Of a stretch of 64,000 nt of DNA, positions 40,301-53,800 are shown piece after piece. The position numbers and the translations under genes were made by a program. Under the pieces are notes generated by a model that worked only from the letters and a program-made list of their open reading frames with translations, was not told the DNA's origin and made no database searches. The number at the start of each line of letters is the position of its first letter. Position 1 is the stretch's first letter. The DNA comes from Sepioteuthis lessoniana (lineage: Eukaryota > Mollusca > Cephalopoda > Myopsida > Loliginidae), in assembly GCA_963585895.1 (NCBI GenBank), contig OY757939.1, positions 39,925,641 through 39,989,640 of the forward strand. Direction: 5' to 3'.

Positions 40301-41281
40301 AAAGAAAATAGAGCTCCAAAGATTCCTCAGTACCAGCAATACCATTATCCACATAATAAAATATGCAACTATATATTGATTATGACCAGGCCACTGGCCT
40401 AATGAGCAGAGTGTTTGTCAATGGTCTGGGAGACTGGGGTTCAACCCCACATTTAGTCATACCAAAGACTCAAAAAAATGGTACTCATGTTTCCTTGCTT
40501 AACACTCGGTCTTATAAGGCACAGATTAAGGGTAAAGCAGATCAATCCAGGGAAAGGAGTAGCACCCTCCCCTCAGTGTAGTAGCTATTGACAAGGGAGC
40601 CTTCGGGTTACCCTTGACTAATAATATAATTTAAAAATTCTTAAAGAAAGCCCTAACAGTAGTTTAGAAGAAAAAGTAAAAGCCTAAAACACATAATGCT
40701 ACCACAAGTCCTCCCCAAAAAAAGAGAAAGGAAAAAGAGAAAAAAAATGATGAAATTAATATCCCCCCCCTGAGTAAAAGAGTAGACCGTCTCCAAAACT
40801 ACCTAAAATTCAGTAGTAAATAAACGTTAAAAGGAAGAAGAAGCATTTGAACGCACGAGCCAACAGAGGAAGAAATGTATCAATATTGGTCAGTATGTCT
40901 TTAAGTCCTATTAATTTAAAATGCTGAATTTTATAAAATGTTATGCTGTATTTTTGTTTGTAAAATAATGCTTAAACTATGCGTTTTAAATGTAAAGACA
41001 CACTTACTCTACTATAAACCCAAATTGATTTTAAGACTCTGTCCAAATGTCAGCGAACATGGCAAAATGTTTTTGAATCTCTTCTATAATATAATTTGAA
41101 AATTCTTAAAGAAAGCCCTAACAGTAGTTTAGAAGAAAAAGTAAAAGCCTAAAACACCCAATGCTACCCCCCCCCCAAAAAAAAGTCATTTGTAAAAGCT
41201 CTATAATCCCTGAAGCCTCCTCGTTTCCCAATGGTAGTATAGAAGAAAAAACTAAAAAGCCTAGGAAAATGTCCCAATACC

Positions 41282-41323
<42 letters not shown>

Positions 41324-41412
41324 CAGTACTAGTAAAAGTCTGACGAAAGTACCTTAATCTTGGACTTTAACCAAGTTAAAACTTAAGAAAACCTAAATCA
41401 AAATTACCCCCC

Positions 41413-41450
<38 letters not shown>

Positions 41451-44400
41451 TACACATGGGAAGCAGCATGATGTACGTAAAGGTATTTGAATAAACCCAT
41501 GGACAACCAAACTCAATACCTAAACAGGTCCTGGACGTGAGTTTGACGACTTTACGCTCAGGATCGTTAGTTCGATCGGGGAACTACTGCTGCTCCTCTA
41601 TAAGAGTGGCTTCTATAGAAGAGAACAAAACGGCCATCGAAAGATAACCATGACCCACACTCAAACCACATACACAAACCGCATCGCTCTTCACACGGGT
41701 AAAAAAGGGGCGCGTCCTGCTGAGGTTGGAGCCCTGGCCTCAGTGTTCGAAAAATCAGCTACAGAGCTCAAACAATCAAAACTACTAAAATGCAAGCAAA
41801 CACTATAAATAGCCACATTTAACGTAAGAACCTTAAATAGAATAGGACAACTACCAGAGCTAATCGCATCGGCCGAAGAACATAAGATTGACATAATATG
41901 CATACAAGAACACAGATACATATCACGAAACTGGCAATGGGTGGTCACTCGTCACTGTATCCACATGGAAAAACTCTGCCATGCCGCAGTAGGAGGGGTA
42001 GGATTACTTATAGGACCTAGAGCATTAAAAACGCTAAATAGCGTTGAGAAAATACAACCTAGAATGATGGCAGCTACTTTTAACGGCAACCCCAGAGCAA
42101 CAATCATCTCATGCTACAGCCCCACCAATGTTAGTGAAGAAACTGAACTAGTCACCTTCTACGATGAGTTATCCTCTTTAGTGCGTAGCATCCCGAAACA
42201 CAACATGTTAGTCATTGGCGGGGACATGAATGCCCAAATCGGGAAAAACAGAAACAACAAATACAGCCTCCACAACACGTCAAATAGGAATGGGCAACAT
42301 CTAACAGATTTCATGATAGAAAATAGATTAGCATGCCTCAATACAAACTACCAAAAAAGAGAGGGCAAACTATGGACATACACGTATGCAAACAATACTA
42401 AAGCTCAGATAGACTACGTCCTTATAAACAAGAAATGGAAAAATAGTGCAATGAATTGCGAGGCATACTCCTCTTTTGAGGGTGTGTCCACCGATCACCG
42501 AATAGTCACGGCGAAAATATGGTTAAGCCTACGAAAAAACGCCAAGCGAACAGCGACCACCAAACACTATGACTGGGCCCTATTGAACAACAGAGATATA
42601 AGAGATAAATATGTATTAGAATTAAGAAACAGATTCGAAACACTACAAGAAAAGACCGAAAAAAGTACACCAAACGACGAATATGAAAATTTTGTCAATG
42701 CACACCTCGAGGCAGCAGCAAAATGCATTCCAACAAAACTCAAAACTAAATATAGAGTCCCATGGGAAACTTTAGCGGTGAGAGAAAAACATGCTCTAGT
42801 GAAAACAGCCTCCAAAAACTATCGAAAAAACCCAACAAACACAAATGCCTTAAAACTAAAAACGGCACAATATCAATTAGCAGGCATATATATAAAGGAA
42901 CAGACAGAATACATTCAAAATCAGATAGATAAGATTAGAGACTCGGTGGAAGATAGACAATCTAGGATAGCCTGGCAAACAATAAACGAAGTGAGTAGAA
43001 GAAAGAACACAGCCAAAGCAAAACTGAAAGTAGCAAACCAACAAGAAAGAATAAAACTGTGGAAACAGCACTTCGAAAACTTACTAGGAAACCCACTGAA
43101 AATAACACATGAACCAATCACCAGAATAATTAGAAAACAATTAGACATTAAACTAGGACCGTTCACGCAAGAAGAACTCGACTCGGTTCTCAGAAAAATT
43201 AAAAATAGGAAAGCTGCAGGGCTGGACGAAATTTCCCCCGGAAGCATGGAAGACCAGACAATTCGAAGACATACTGCTCCGACACTGCAACGCAGTATAC
43301 AATCAAAATCCGATAGATAGATGTATGAAGGGATGCATACTCCCCTTCCCTAAAAAGGGGGACCTCGGATTAGCCAAAAACTACCGAGGCATAACACTTA
43401 CATCCATAGCAGCCAAAATCTACAATGCCCTACTACGAAACCGCATAGAACCCAAAATCGACAACATACTTAGAAAAAACCAAAATGACTTCCGAAGAAA
43501 TAGATCCACGACTTCACAAATATTAACCATCCGTAGAATCCTTGAAGGTGTACGGGCAAAAAACCTACAAGCGACATTAATATTTGTTGACTTTACCAAG
43601 GCTTTCGATTCCATTCACAGAGGAAAGATGGAATAAATCCTATTAGCGTACGGCATACCTAAAGAAACCGTAGCAGCAATAACAATTCTCTATAGAAACA
43701 CTAAAGTAAAAGTACGATCACCAGATGGAGACACAGAATACTTCGACATTGTAGCAGGAGTACTACAAGGGGACACGCTGGCTCCGTACCTCTTTATCAT
43801 TTGTCTAGACTACGTACTTAAAACATCGATTGACAAAATCAAAGAGAATGGCTTCGAACTGACGAAGAAAAGAAGCAGAAGGTACCCCGCAACAACAATT
43901 ACCGACGCCGACTACGCCGATGACATAGCGATACTGGCAAATACACCTGACCAAGCCGAAACACTACTGCATAGTTTGGAATGAGCAGCAGCAAGCATAG
44001 GCCTCTACATTAATGCACACAAAACGGAATATATGTGCTATAATCAAACGGGGGACATCTCCACTCTAGAAGGAACCCCTCTTAAACTAGTAGACAAATT
44101 CACTTACCTAGGAAGCAGCGTCGAATCAACCGAAAATGACATCGAAACGAGGTTAGCGAAAGCATGGACAGCTATCAATAGGCTATCGATTATATGGAAA
44201 TCAGACCTAACCGATAAAATGAAACGAAGTTTCTTCCAGGCAGCGGTCACATCGATACTGCTATATGGCTGCACTACATGGACGCTAACAAAATGGCTGG
44301 AGAAGAAGCTAGACGACAATTACACAAGAATGCTACATGCAATCTTAAACAAGTCCTGGCAGCAACACCCCACAAGACACCAACTGTACGGCCACCTGCC

Positions 44401-47400
44401 CCCTATCACGAAAACTATTCAAGTTAGACGAACCAGACATGCAGGACACTGCTGGAGAAGCAGGGACGAACTCATAAGAGATGTACTCTTATGGACCCCC
44501 ACACATGGCCGTGCAAAAGCAGGACGACCAGCACGAACATACATACAGCAGCTATGTGAGGATACGGGATGTTGTCCTGAAGACCTACCTAGAGCGATGA
44601 ACGATAGGGAGGAGTGGCGAGAGAGGGTCAGGGATATCCGTGCTACCAGCACGATATGATGATGATGATGAAGGTTGCCAACTTTACTTACTTGATCTTG
44701 TAGTTTCTATAAAATTAAATACAAACAAATGATATGTGTATCAAGTATTACATAAATTGTTAGTATATATTTTTGTATTATTTATTTCAAAGGCAACAAT
44801 AGGATTCATATGTAATAATACTGAAAATCATCTTTTATTGCTTCAACAACTCTTCTTGATTTTTTTCATTCTATAGAATTTTCATAGGTCCTGCTAAGAG
44901 TAATAATTACCATATATACTCAAATAATAAACAACACCTAACTTCTAGCCACAAAAAGGTGTTTTTTTTCAGCAAGGTTAGACCTAGAAACAAAGTAAGT
45001 TTCTAAGTTTAAGAATATCCAAATTGATTAAGGAAGAGAGCGGGAGTTGAAGAATATCTCACTTGGCTGCAGGGAGGGTATGTGAAGAGCATAACATATA
45101 AATGAACAAATGAGAATTATAATATAAATGGTTAGTTTTGTTGTAACAACATGGCTTCTTGTTGATTATTGTTAAAGAATCTTTCATTTCCTTCTTAATG
45201 AAAAACAAATTTATCTAAATTAAAGCATCCCAAATTGAATTAAGTATACATAACAAAATTTAGAAGCTTTTCAGCAACTGTGTGGTGGCCTATTTAACAT
45301 AATGGTTATAACCAAACAAAATAAACAGGTAAGATGTGACACAAGGTCAAATTTTAAGTGGATAAAAGCTGGTTTCCTTCTCCTAGACTGGTTAACTAAT
45401 CAAGGCTAAAGAACCCAATCTATTTACCCATAGCTGGGAGGGAAGAAAGACTAGAGGGATTTATGCCTTTTGCAAGGGCATTAGTGTGAAGTGAAACGCA
45501 AACAAGGTCAAATTTTAAGTGGATAGAAGCTGGTTTCCTTTTCCTAGACTGCTTACCTAATCAAGGCTAAAGAACCCATTCTATCTACCCATAGCTGGGG
45601 CTGGGAGGGAAGGAAGAGCATTTGTGTGAAGTGAAACGTAAACAACCTCATCCAGGATTTGAACTTTGATCACCAACTCCACTTCCTATGATGATAACTG
45701 TCATGTCCATAATAACTAAGTGACTACAACTACAAAAATTCTGTTTTGAGACTTAAGTAGACAACATTCTTTTAATTTGTGAACAAATAAATGACTAGAA
45801 CAAACAAAAAAAAAACAAAAAAAAATACTGTGCTACACAAAAAGCCAAAACAAAAGAAAATCTGAAATTATAAATCCAAATTGTCAGTTCTGTATTTGTT
45901 AGCAAACCTCCACAGACTTGTATATGGAAATAAGTAAAGTTAATTGAAAAAAAAAAAAAAAAAAAAAAAAATGAAAATGGTTTTAAAAAGTCAAATAAGG
46001 GGAAATAACTCACGTTATAGGCTGCCAATTGTAAGTTTTAGCTTTGACAAGATGAACAATTTTACAATGGATCTTCTTTTCAAGAGCATCTTCTGAAAGC
46101 TTATTGGAAAATTCTGAAACACAAAATTTTATTATAATTTAACAGAATGGAAATGTTCTGACATCTTATTATAATGGATATTATGTGTCATTCTGTATTT
46201 AATTGAAACAATCTCACCACCAATGTTACAATCCCTTAGTTATTTACACTATATTCCCAAAGACTAAATAATCATAATTCATCTTAATTAGAAACTTATT
46301 CCTTAACAATGTCAATTAAAAAGTCAAGCCAAGTTAGATTTGCTTCAAAACATGTTATCAAAGGATTTATCCAAAATGCCACTAGGCAAGATTTGACACA
46401 AGGTCATTTTAATGGAGTGAGAAGTGCATGCACAAATCAAGACACATGCATGTCTCACAAAAAAATGATAGATCCTTTTAGCATTCCTCTTTATACTCAC
46501 TTCATGTGTCAAACCATAAACTTAGCCTTGCTATGCAGATAGTGCCTGGGAGAATGCTCCCTGGACCCAGGTGATCAACTCATTTACACCAACCCTGCAT
46601 GAAAACCAGGAGTGGAGGCATCAGCCCTTGTTAGTGTTGCATTTAAAATCCCATTGTGTATGCAATATATCACTGAGTAAAAGAGGTTTATATAGTATAT
46701 AGTGTAGATAATTTGCATACTACTTTTAACAAAATTGGGTTAGAAAAATAATCACACGATTTTTAATATTATTGTCTTCTTTGCAAGTATTAAAAGCAAT
46801 CCTTTGTATAATTTTCTAAAAAAATTAATTAAAATAAAAATGAATGTTTTTCTGTGTGTTCTTATTAAGTTTTTTGTTAGTCTTCTTAAATAATAGTAAT
46901 AGTCTTTATTACATTAACACTTAAGTACCTGTACCTGGAGGGTACACTTTTTGCTTGTCATAATTTCTCTATGGAAAAATATTTTTGCTTAGTAGGTGTA
47001 AAACAAGCTGAGTAACGGCTAGTTAATCCAAGATGATTGAAAAGAACGAGCAACTCCATATCAAGGGGGATAATCAACAGTAGAGATGATTAACAAAAGG
47101 AGCTCTTATTTAAAAAATACATTTTTAACAATTAACACAAAAATTAAATGTTCTTTTCCCAACTTTGTAACAAGGTCATCGTCTTCAATGCCATCTATTA
47201 CATGTGTGAATTTCATGATGGACGAGGCAGTATCAAATGAAAGTAGTTTTCTTGAGCCATATGTCAGTGTCCTCTTCAACAGACCTTCTACAAGATCTGC
47301 TCTGCTGGCCCATGAATGGTACTTCCTCTAGACTGGTTGCCCTATCAAAACTAGAGAACCATACTATTTTACCCATAGCTGAGAGGAAGAGATGAATTCA

Positions 47401-47813
47401 CATTTTTTTTTCAAGAGCATTAGAACAAAATAAAGATAAATTGTGACACTATCAGTTCTTTTGTTTCTGGGTGCACATATTTAAGTGCAATAATGCATAT
47501 GAATATGTATGCATGAGTAAAAGTAAAGTTGGCGACGGTAGTCGAGGGTGACCCGAAGGCTCCCTTTTTGATAGCTACTACATCAAGGTGTAAGGAAGGG
47601 CGCTACTCCTTTCTCTGGATTGCTCCACTTTACCCTTGATCCTTACCTTATAATGCTGAGTGTTAAGCAAGGTAGCATCAAGTACCATTTTAGAGTCTTT
47701 GGTATGACTCGACCTGAGATTGAACCCAAGTCTCCCAGGGCATTGGTGAACACTCTAACCATTATACCATGTGGGAGTGATCGTATCAGTATTGATGTGT
47801 GGGGCCATAAGTA

Positions 47814-47847
<34 letters not shown>

Positions 47848-50800
47848 GGATTGTGTGTATGTGTATAGTAGGATCAAAATGATAGCTCAACAATTTAAGG
47901 CAGTTGGATTGCCCAGCTATCGGTAAAATAGTAAGGCAGACTAGGTTCTCTAGCCTTGGCAAAAAACCAGATGTGGGGCTAGTAAATGGAATCTGTAAAA
48001 TCCATTTGCTTCTAAAACAAAAGTAACCCCCCTGATATGGTAAGGTTATGTATGCCACAAGAAATTTAGTCATTGTCTTAATTTCTCCTTATTGATTCCA
48101 TCAGGATTATGATGATAATTACATTTTATACATGTTTTTGGTGGGTTTTCTTTTTAATTTCTTTTTTAAAAACATATCCAATTTTTTATTACTCAGTGTG
48201 AGATTAAGGACATGTATATACAAAGACACCAATGATGGTGAGAGTTTGTTTTGGCTTTTCAATGGCATATCAACTCTTAATGGGTTATTTAATGCCAAAA
48301 TCTGATTCATTTCTAAATGTTTGCTTGCAATCAACTATATTTTCAATGTTCCAATTTTTTTTAATTGATTATTATTTGTTTGCACAGATATATGGTTTCA
48401 AGTATTCCTATCAAACACTAATAATTTTCAAGTATTTATAGGGTTCCAAGTAACAAAAAATAATAATCATCCTTAATAAACAATTATAGCTTCAAGTAAT
48501 TATTAATAAAAATAATATACCTAACATATGGTATCCAGTATTCCAATCAAATAGGAATAATTTTTACACAGATGTATTTGACCCATAGATGGGACCCAAA
48601 CAGGTACTACAACTCCAGGTCAGAGTGGACCTGGGAGTAATGGCTCTAAAGAAGTACTCCATACTCTTCAGATTTCCAGAACTGGAGCCTCACTATCAGA
48701 TACAATTTAGTGTCATACTGTTGTGGTTTTCAGATAAGACTGGTGGAAGAACAACTCAAACAACGGGTGATAGGTGAACGTTATTGTATTAGCAGAAAAA
48801 GGAAGTCATACAAAGAAGTACTAGCCATTCTCAGCTTGCAGTCTCTCTGTCAAATGTCTCATAAGAAATGAAAAGTTGTCTTCTCCGAGTGAGGTAGCTC
48901 GGAGAATATGTTTAGGTTGGACGAGTCCATCTTTGGGGTATGGTAGGATATGTCCCCATAACACATACCAAGGACACCTCCCTTTTCATCGGAGGGGCTG
49001 GGGTCCTACTCTTCTGCAGAGGATACTGTCAGCATATTTTAAGCTCTGCCAATCTGATGATGAGAGATCAAAGATCATCCTATATATTAGGAAGGAGCAG
49101 GAGGGAATAGTCACTCTCCTGGAGCAAATTCTTTAAGAGTGGCACCTTTTCAACAATTTTGTTAAAGGCTTTAAGTCAAGTCAATAACTGTTTAACAACA
49201 ATTTTAAAGTTGAAAATACCTCCGCTGAAATTGATATTTTTATGTTGCAATTGTTCTAAGTTTTTTTGGGTTTTTTTTAAACATTCATCAAATCATTTTA
49301 TGAAGATATAAAAAGTGAAGACAACGTTTAAAAAAAAAAAAAAAAAAGAAAAAAAAAAATTTACCTGTTTTGTCCAGAACTTCTTTGGTGACTTCTTTCC
49401 ATTTACTGTTAAATTCATGTCGTTCAATTGGTGGATGTCGTCCCCAAAGAATACGAGCAAAACTCGTAGCAGATTCCACAAGATTCTTGGTAGGATATTC
49501 TATCAACAAAAGAAATAAAAATGTTTTCTCGTTGGATCATTTTAGGACATGCCAACACTTGTTGGGTTATTTAATGCCAAAATGAGAATCTTCCCACCCT
49601 GCAAACAATTATCTTGTTTCTGGTATTGAATAATAGTCATTCACTAACAATTATATATTTTTGACTAACTATTCTAACCGAATGATTTTAATGGCATATC
49701 AACCCATCTAAGGTTATTTTATGCCTAAAGGTTAAGGAATTATGTTGATTGTATATTTATATTTTTTGAATAGTTTTTTGCACACAGTAATATGGTATTA
49801 AATATTCCTATCAAATATAAATAATTTGAAAGGTCTTTCTGAGATGAAGTGACTAATGTGTTTAACTGTGACATTTTAGTAAGCAAATTCAAACTTGTCA
49901 TGCTATAACATTCACTTTCAGACTAATACCCATTGGAAAAGTATGAACCTCCTTACTCACAAGCAATAGGTTAAATAGTATCACTACTGTTTTTCTACAA
50001 GGGTGGGTTTGGCATTACATAACACACAAAGGTTGATATGTCATTAAACAAAGAAAACTAACCAATAATTTGCTCAGAGATGCTTAGTTTCAAGTATTCT
50101 TATCAAATACAAAAAATAATATGGCTTCAAGAAATCATTCCCATTTAACAATAGTCATTTAATAATAATCTTTAGTAAACAATTATAGCTTCAAGTAATT
50201 ATTCTTAATAAAAACAATTTACAGTTATAGGGTTTCAAGTAACTAATAATAATCCTTAGTAAATAATTATAGATTCAAGTAATTATTCTTAATAAAAATG
50301 ATTTCCACACAATTATATGGTTTCAAGTAACTAGTAATAATAATCCTTAGTAAACAATTACAGCTTCAAGTAACTATTCTTAATACAAATGTTTTGCAGT
50401 TATATGGTTTCTAATAATAATAATAATCCTTAGTAAACAATTACAGCTTCAAGTAACTATTCTTAATACAAATGTTTTGCAGTTATATGGTTTCTAATAA
50501 TAATAATAATCTTTAGTAAACAATTACAGCTTCAAGTAACTATTCTTAATACAAATGTTTTGCAGTTATATGGTTTCTAATAATAATAATAACCCTTAGT
50601 AAACAATTACAGCTTCAAGTAACTATTCTTAATACAAATGTTTTGCAGTTATATGGTTTCTAATAATAATAATAATCCTTAGTAAACAATTACAGCTTCA
50701 AGTAACTATTCTTAATACAAATGTTTTGCAGTTATATGGTTTCTAATAATAATAATAATAATCCTTAGTAAACAATTACAGCTTCAAGTAACTATTCTTA

Positions 50801-53800
50801 ATACAAATGTTTTGCAGTTATATGTTTTCTAATAATAATAATAATAATCCTTAGTAAATGATTGAACAGATTTATTTGACCCACAGATGGGACCCTAACA
50901 GATACTAACACACTGGGTCAAAGTTAAGCTGAGTGTAACAATAATGAAGGCATTCTCCATACTCCCTAGAGCTCCAGAACTGGATGTTCATTTTCAAATA
51001 CAGTTTAGTGTCATACCAAGGATATCCCTTTTTTTGGGGAGGGGAGTCTTACCTTACTACAGGGGATGCAATCAGTGTATTCTAAGCCCCACCAATAAGG
51101 CATTTATTCGGTTAAATCTAAATGAAAAGAAACCACTTACTTTCAATTAACCTAATTGCCGCATTTTCTAGTCGACTGGGGACTTTCACCGTTCTCACTT
51201 TAATCATCCCAACATGAGATTGTATTCTCCCTTTGGACTCTCTTACCATCTCAGCAACTTCAGGAGTCAATTGAGTCTCCTCAGTGATGTATCCAGATGT
51301 GTGTTTTAACTGGATAATTAAGAAAGAAAAGATTAAAAAGACTTTAAATGTTGAGTTTTATAAAACTGATTAAATGATTTTATCTGATTCATTTACAAAG
51401 ATGATCATTAATACTTTTGGAGCAGAAAGCAGATATGTCCACTCAAAATCTTATTTCTCTTAACTGGGGAAAGCATATTTACCTCATGGCTTAGAAAAAA
51501 ATCTCTTATGCCGTGAAAAGCAGATACACCCTCTGTGACATCTGAATATCATACCAACCTTCACCAACCCAGTATCAATTCTATTTTTTGATGGATAATC
51601 AGCATCATTATGGGAAAGAATGACAATGAAATTTACTTAAGCTGTGAAAGGGTTAAAGTTTAAAAATAACTAAGATAGAAAACTAGAAAATGCTGTAAAC
51701 AAACCAAGTAACTAAAACGAACTAAACTTTTAAAACAATTTAGTAATGAGATTTTAGCATGCTCATAAATAAAATGTGCAGCAGTAGCTTTGATCTTATA
51801 TATATAAAATCAAAAAAAAATCTAATGCCCATAATTTATAGGCAATTCGCCAATGGTCCTGGAGACCTGGGTTCAATCCCAGGTCGTGTCATACCAAAGA
51901 CTTTAAAAATGGTACTTGACACTGCCTTGCTTAACACTCAACAATATAAGGCATGTATCATCTCGGTGTAGTAGCTATTAAAAAGGGAGCCTTCTGGTCG
52001 CCTTCAACTACAGTTGCCATCTTTACTTATATGGTTTCAAGTAATTAGTTTTATTTAATTATAATCATTTGTTTGCACAGTTATATGGTTTCAATTAATT
52101 AATAATTACTAGAAACCACATAATTATTAATACTAGAATACTTGAAACCATACAACTGTGAGCAAACTATTAGATAGGAATACTTGATATGTAACCATTG
52201 TAGCCCACTCAAATCTAAAATCCTGGTTAAAATAAAGTTATCTCCATTATCAGCTCACGAAATTTTTCACTGCTACCAGAAGCAAACCCAGGTATCAGCA
52301 AAGATAACATTACCAGGTTTAGCAGCAAGTGGAGTTTTCCAGTACCAACACAGAGGCAATTTTTGAGATAAATTAATTCTGCAGACTCTTGTTGGTTTTA
52401 GAAGTCTAGTCGAAGAGAAATCAACCTATTGGGTGCTAGTCAACTTACTTAACTTGCAAAATGAACTGATGGATGTTCACCAATCAGACATCAGCAAAAT
52501 GCTGCTCTCTTCCACTTTAAACATAGTCTCTTTTATGTTCATTAAATCTCGCCACTTCACGTGGGCTTATCACGTTCTCCTCCATAAAACAAGTCACACC
52601 TCTTGCATCCTTTTCTTCTTCTGGTTTCCACATGCCAGTAGCAGAGAGAGCACACCTTCTGTTTCTTCAAGGTAAGATTGCTTGTGGCATCACTACTACA
52701 CAGACCAACTAAAAAGTAGTTTCTATTGAGCAAAACAGATTGCATTTGTAAGCTTCTCTTAATGGTATGATGATTTATTTCATTATTACACACAATTACA
52801 GAGAGGTTTCCTGTCCACAGTCAAAAACGTGCAAGCTCAATGGACATACAATCCTTCTCTGCTATAAAAACAGTCACCGAAGACAAAGATGCAACTTCAC
52901 ATTAAGCTTCTTGCTTGAAGGCAAAAGGAGTAATTTGACTGGTACCAGCACACTCCTACCAGACACCTCTCTTCAGCTATACCAGAAGATGCTAATCATA
53001 GCTGCAGTCTCCAGCAGTTTTTTTTTTTCCGGATTATAAGGCTTGCTTCCCATCTTTGATCATTTTTAAGGATTTTCAACAGGTATCACAGGGATGATGA
53101 TGTAGCAGCACAAGCAGACACCATGAACACTCTGAGCTAAAGACCAGTCCATGAGCAAATGACACGCTGACTTTTTGAGGCCAATATTGACCACATCCCC
53201 TGTAACCAGTGGCTTAAAAACCAGAACACTTTTGATACCAACATGGACTGTATTTGACATCACAAACTTTCACTGCCATGGAAACTACATGAACCTTAAT
53301 CAGCCACAGTGATTCAGCACACATACAAATTATTTGTGTATCTTTTGCCAAATAAAAACCAGGAATTTAAACTTAACCATTTTGTCTTTAATATCTTCTT
53401 GCCTAGTCCGCATCATGTCTTTAGCGATGAGATATTATTAGGTTATGTTAGTGTTACATTGGTTGTTATCCCCTGGCTAAATGTTGATGGAAAATAAAGA
53501 TAGTGGAGAAGAACAAAGGTGCCATAAGGTTTTATATGAAGGTTTTAATGGCAGCATGAAATAAATGGTTTATGCTGGTATGCTGCAAGTCTCATAGGAA
53601 GGAAAGAAGGAAATTAAATTGTTATAGAGTTGAGAAGGAATTTTAGCAGCTAAATGCCTGAGCGAATATGTGCATCATTAGATTAAGGCATTGTTGAATG
53701 TGTAAGTGAGATATGTCGCCATAAGTGTAGCAAAAGTCGTGTTTGCTGGTTAAGGACAGGAATGATATAGTCACCCATGAGTTTGTGGTTTTGGTTGTTT

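Larger units (their letters stand above)
49673..51098 (-). mobile_element. R2b composite element with 83-bp VNTR array
   Basis: Variant tail GATTTTAATGGCATATCAACC/GTTATTTTATGCC, VNTR, nested SINE A (49827-50069), then a clean array: CAGCTTCAAG starts at 50361, 50444, 50527, 50610, 50693 and 50779, spacing 83, 83, 83, 83, 86. The head runs 50868-51098 (TTTGACCCACAGATGGGACC; GTATTCTAAGCCCCACC). It ends 43 bp from METTL17 exon 2. Sense. Confidence 0.82.

Noticed and set aside
41161..41343. A 60-codon ORF ending in poly-lysine
   Set aside because: It is produced by a long A run and has no coding character.
44670..44720. An extra small METTL17 exon near 44690 (acceptor- and donor-like AG/GT around AAACTACAAGATCAA)
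   Set aside because: Exon 4 joins exon 5 directly in frame through a split ACA codon and matches the human protein without a gap.
47086..47331. 81-codon ORF (MINKRSSYLKNTFLTINTK) as an exon
   Set aside because: No splice sites in suitable places, no recognised family, and its end runs into a SINE C fragment.
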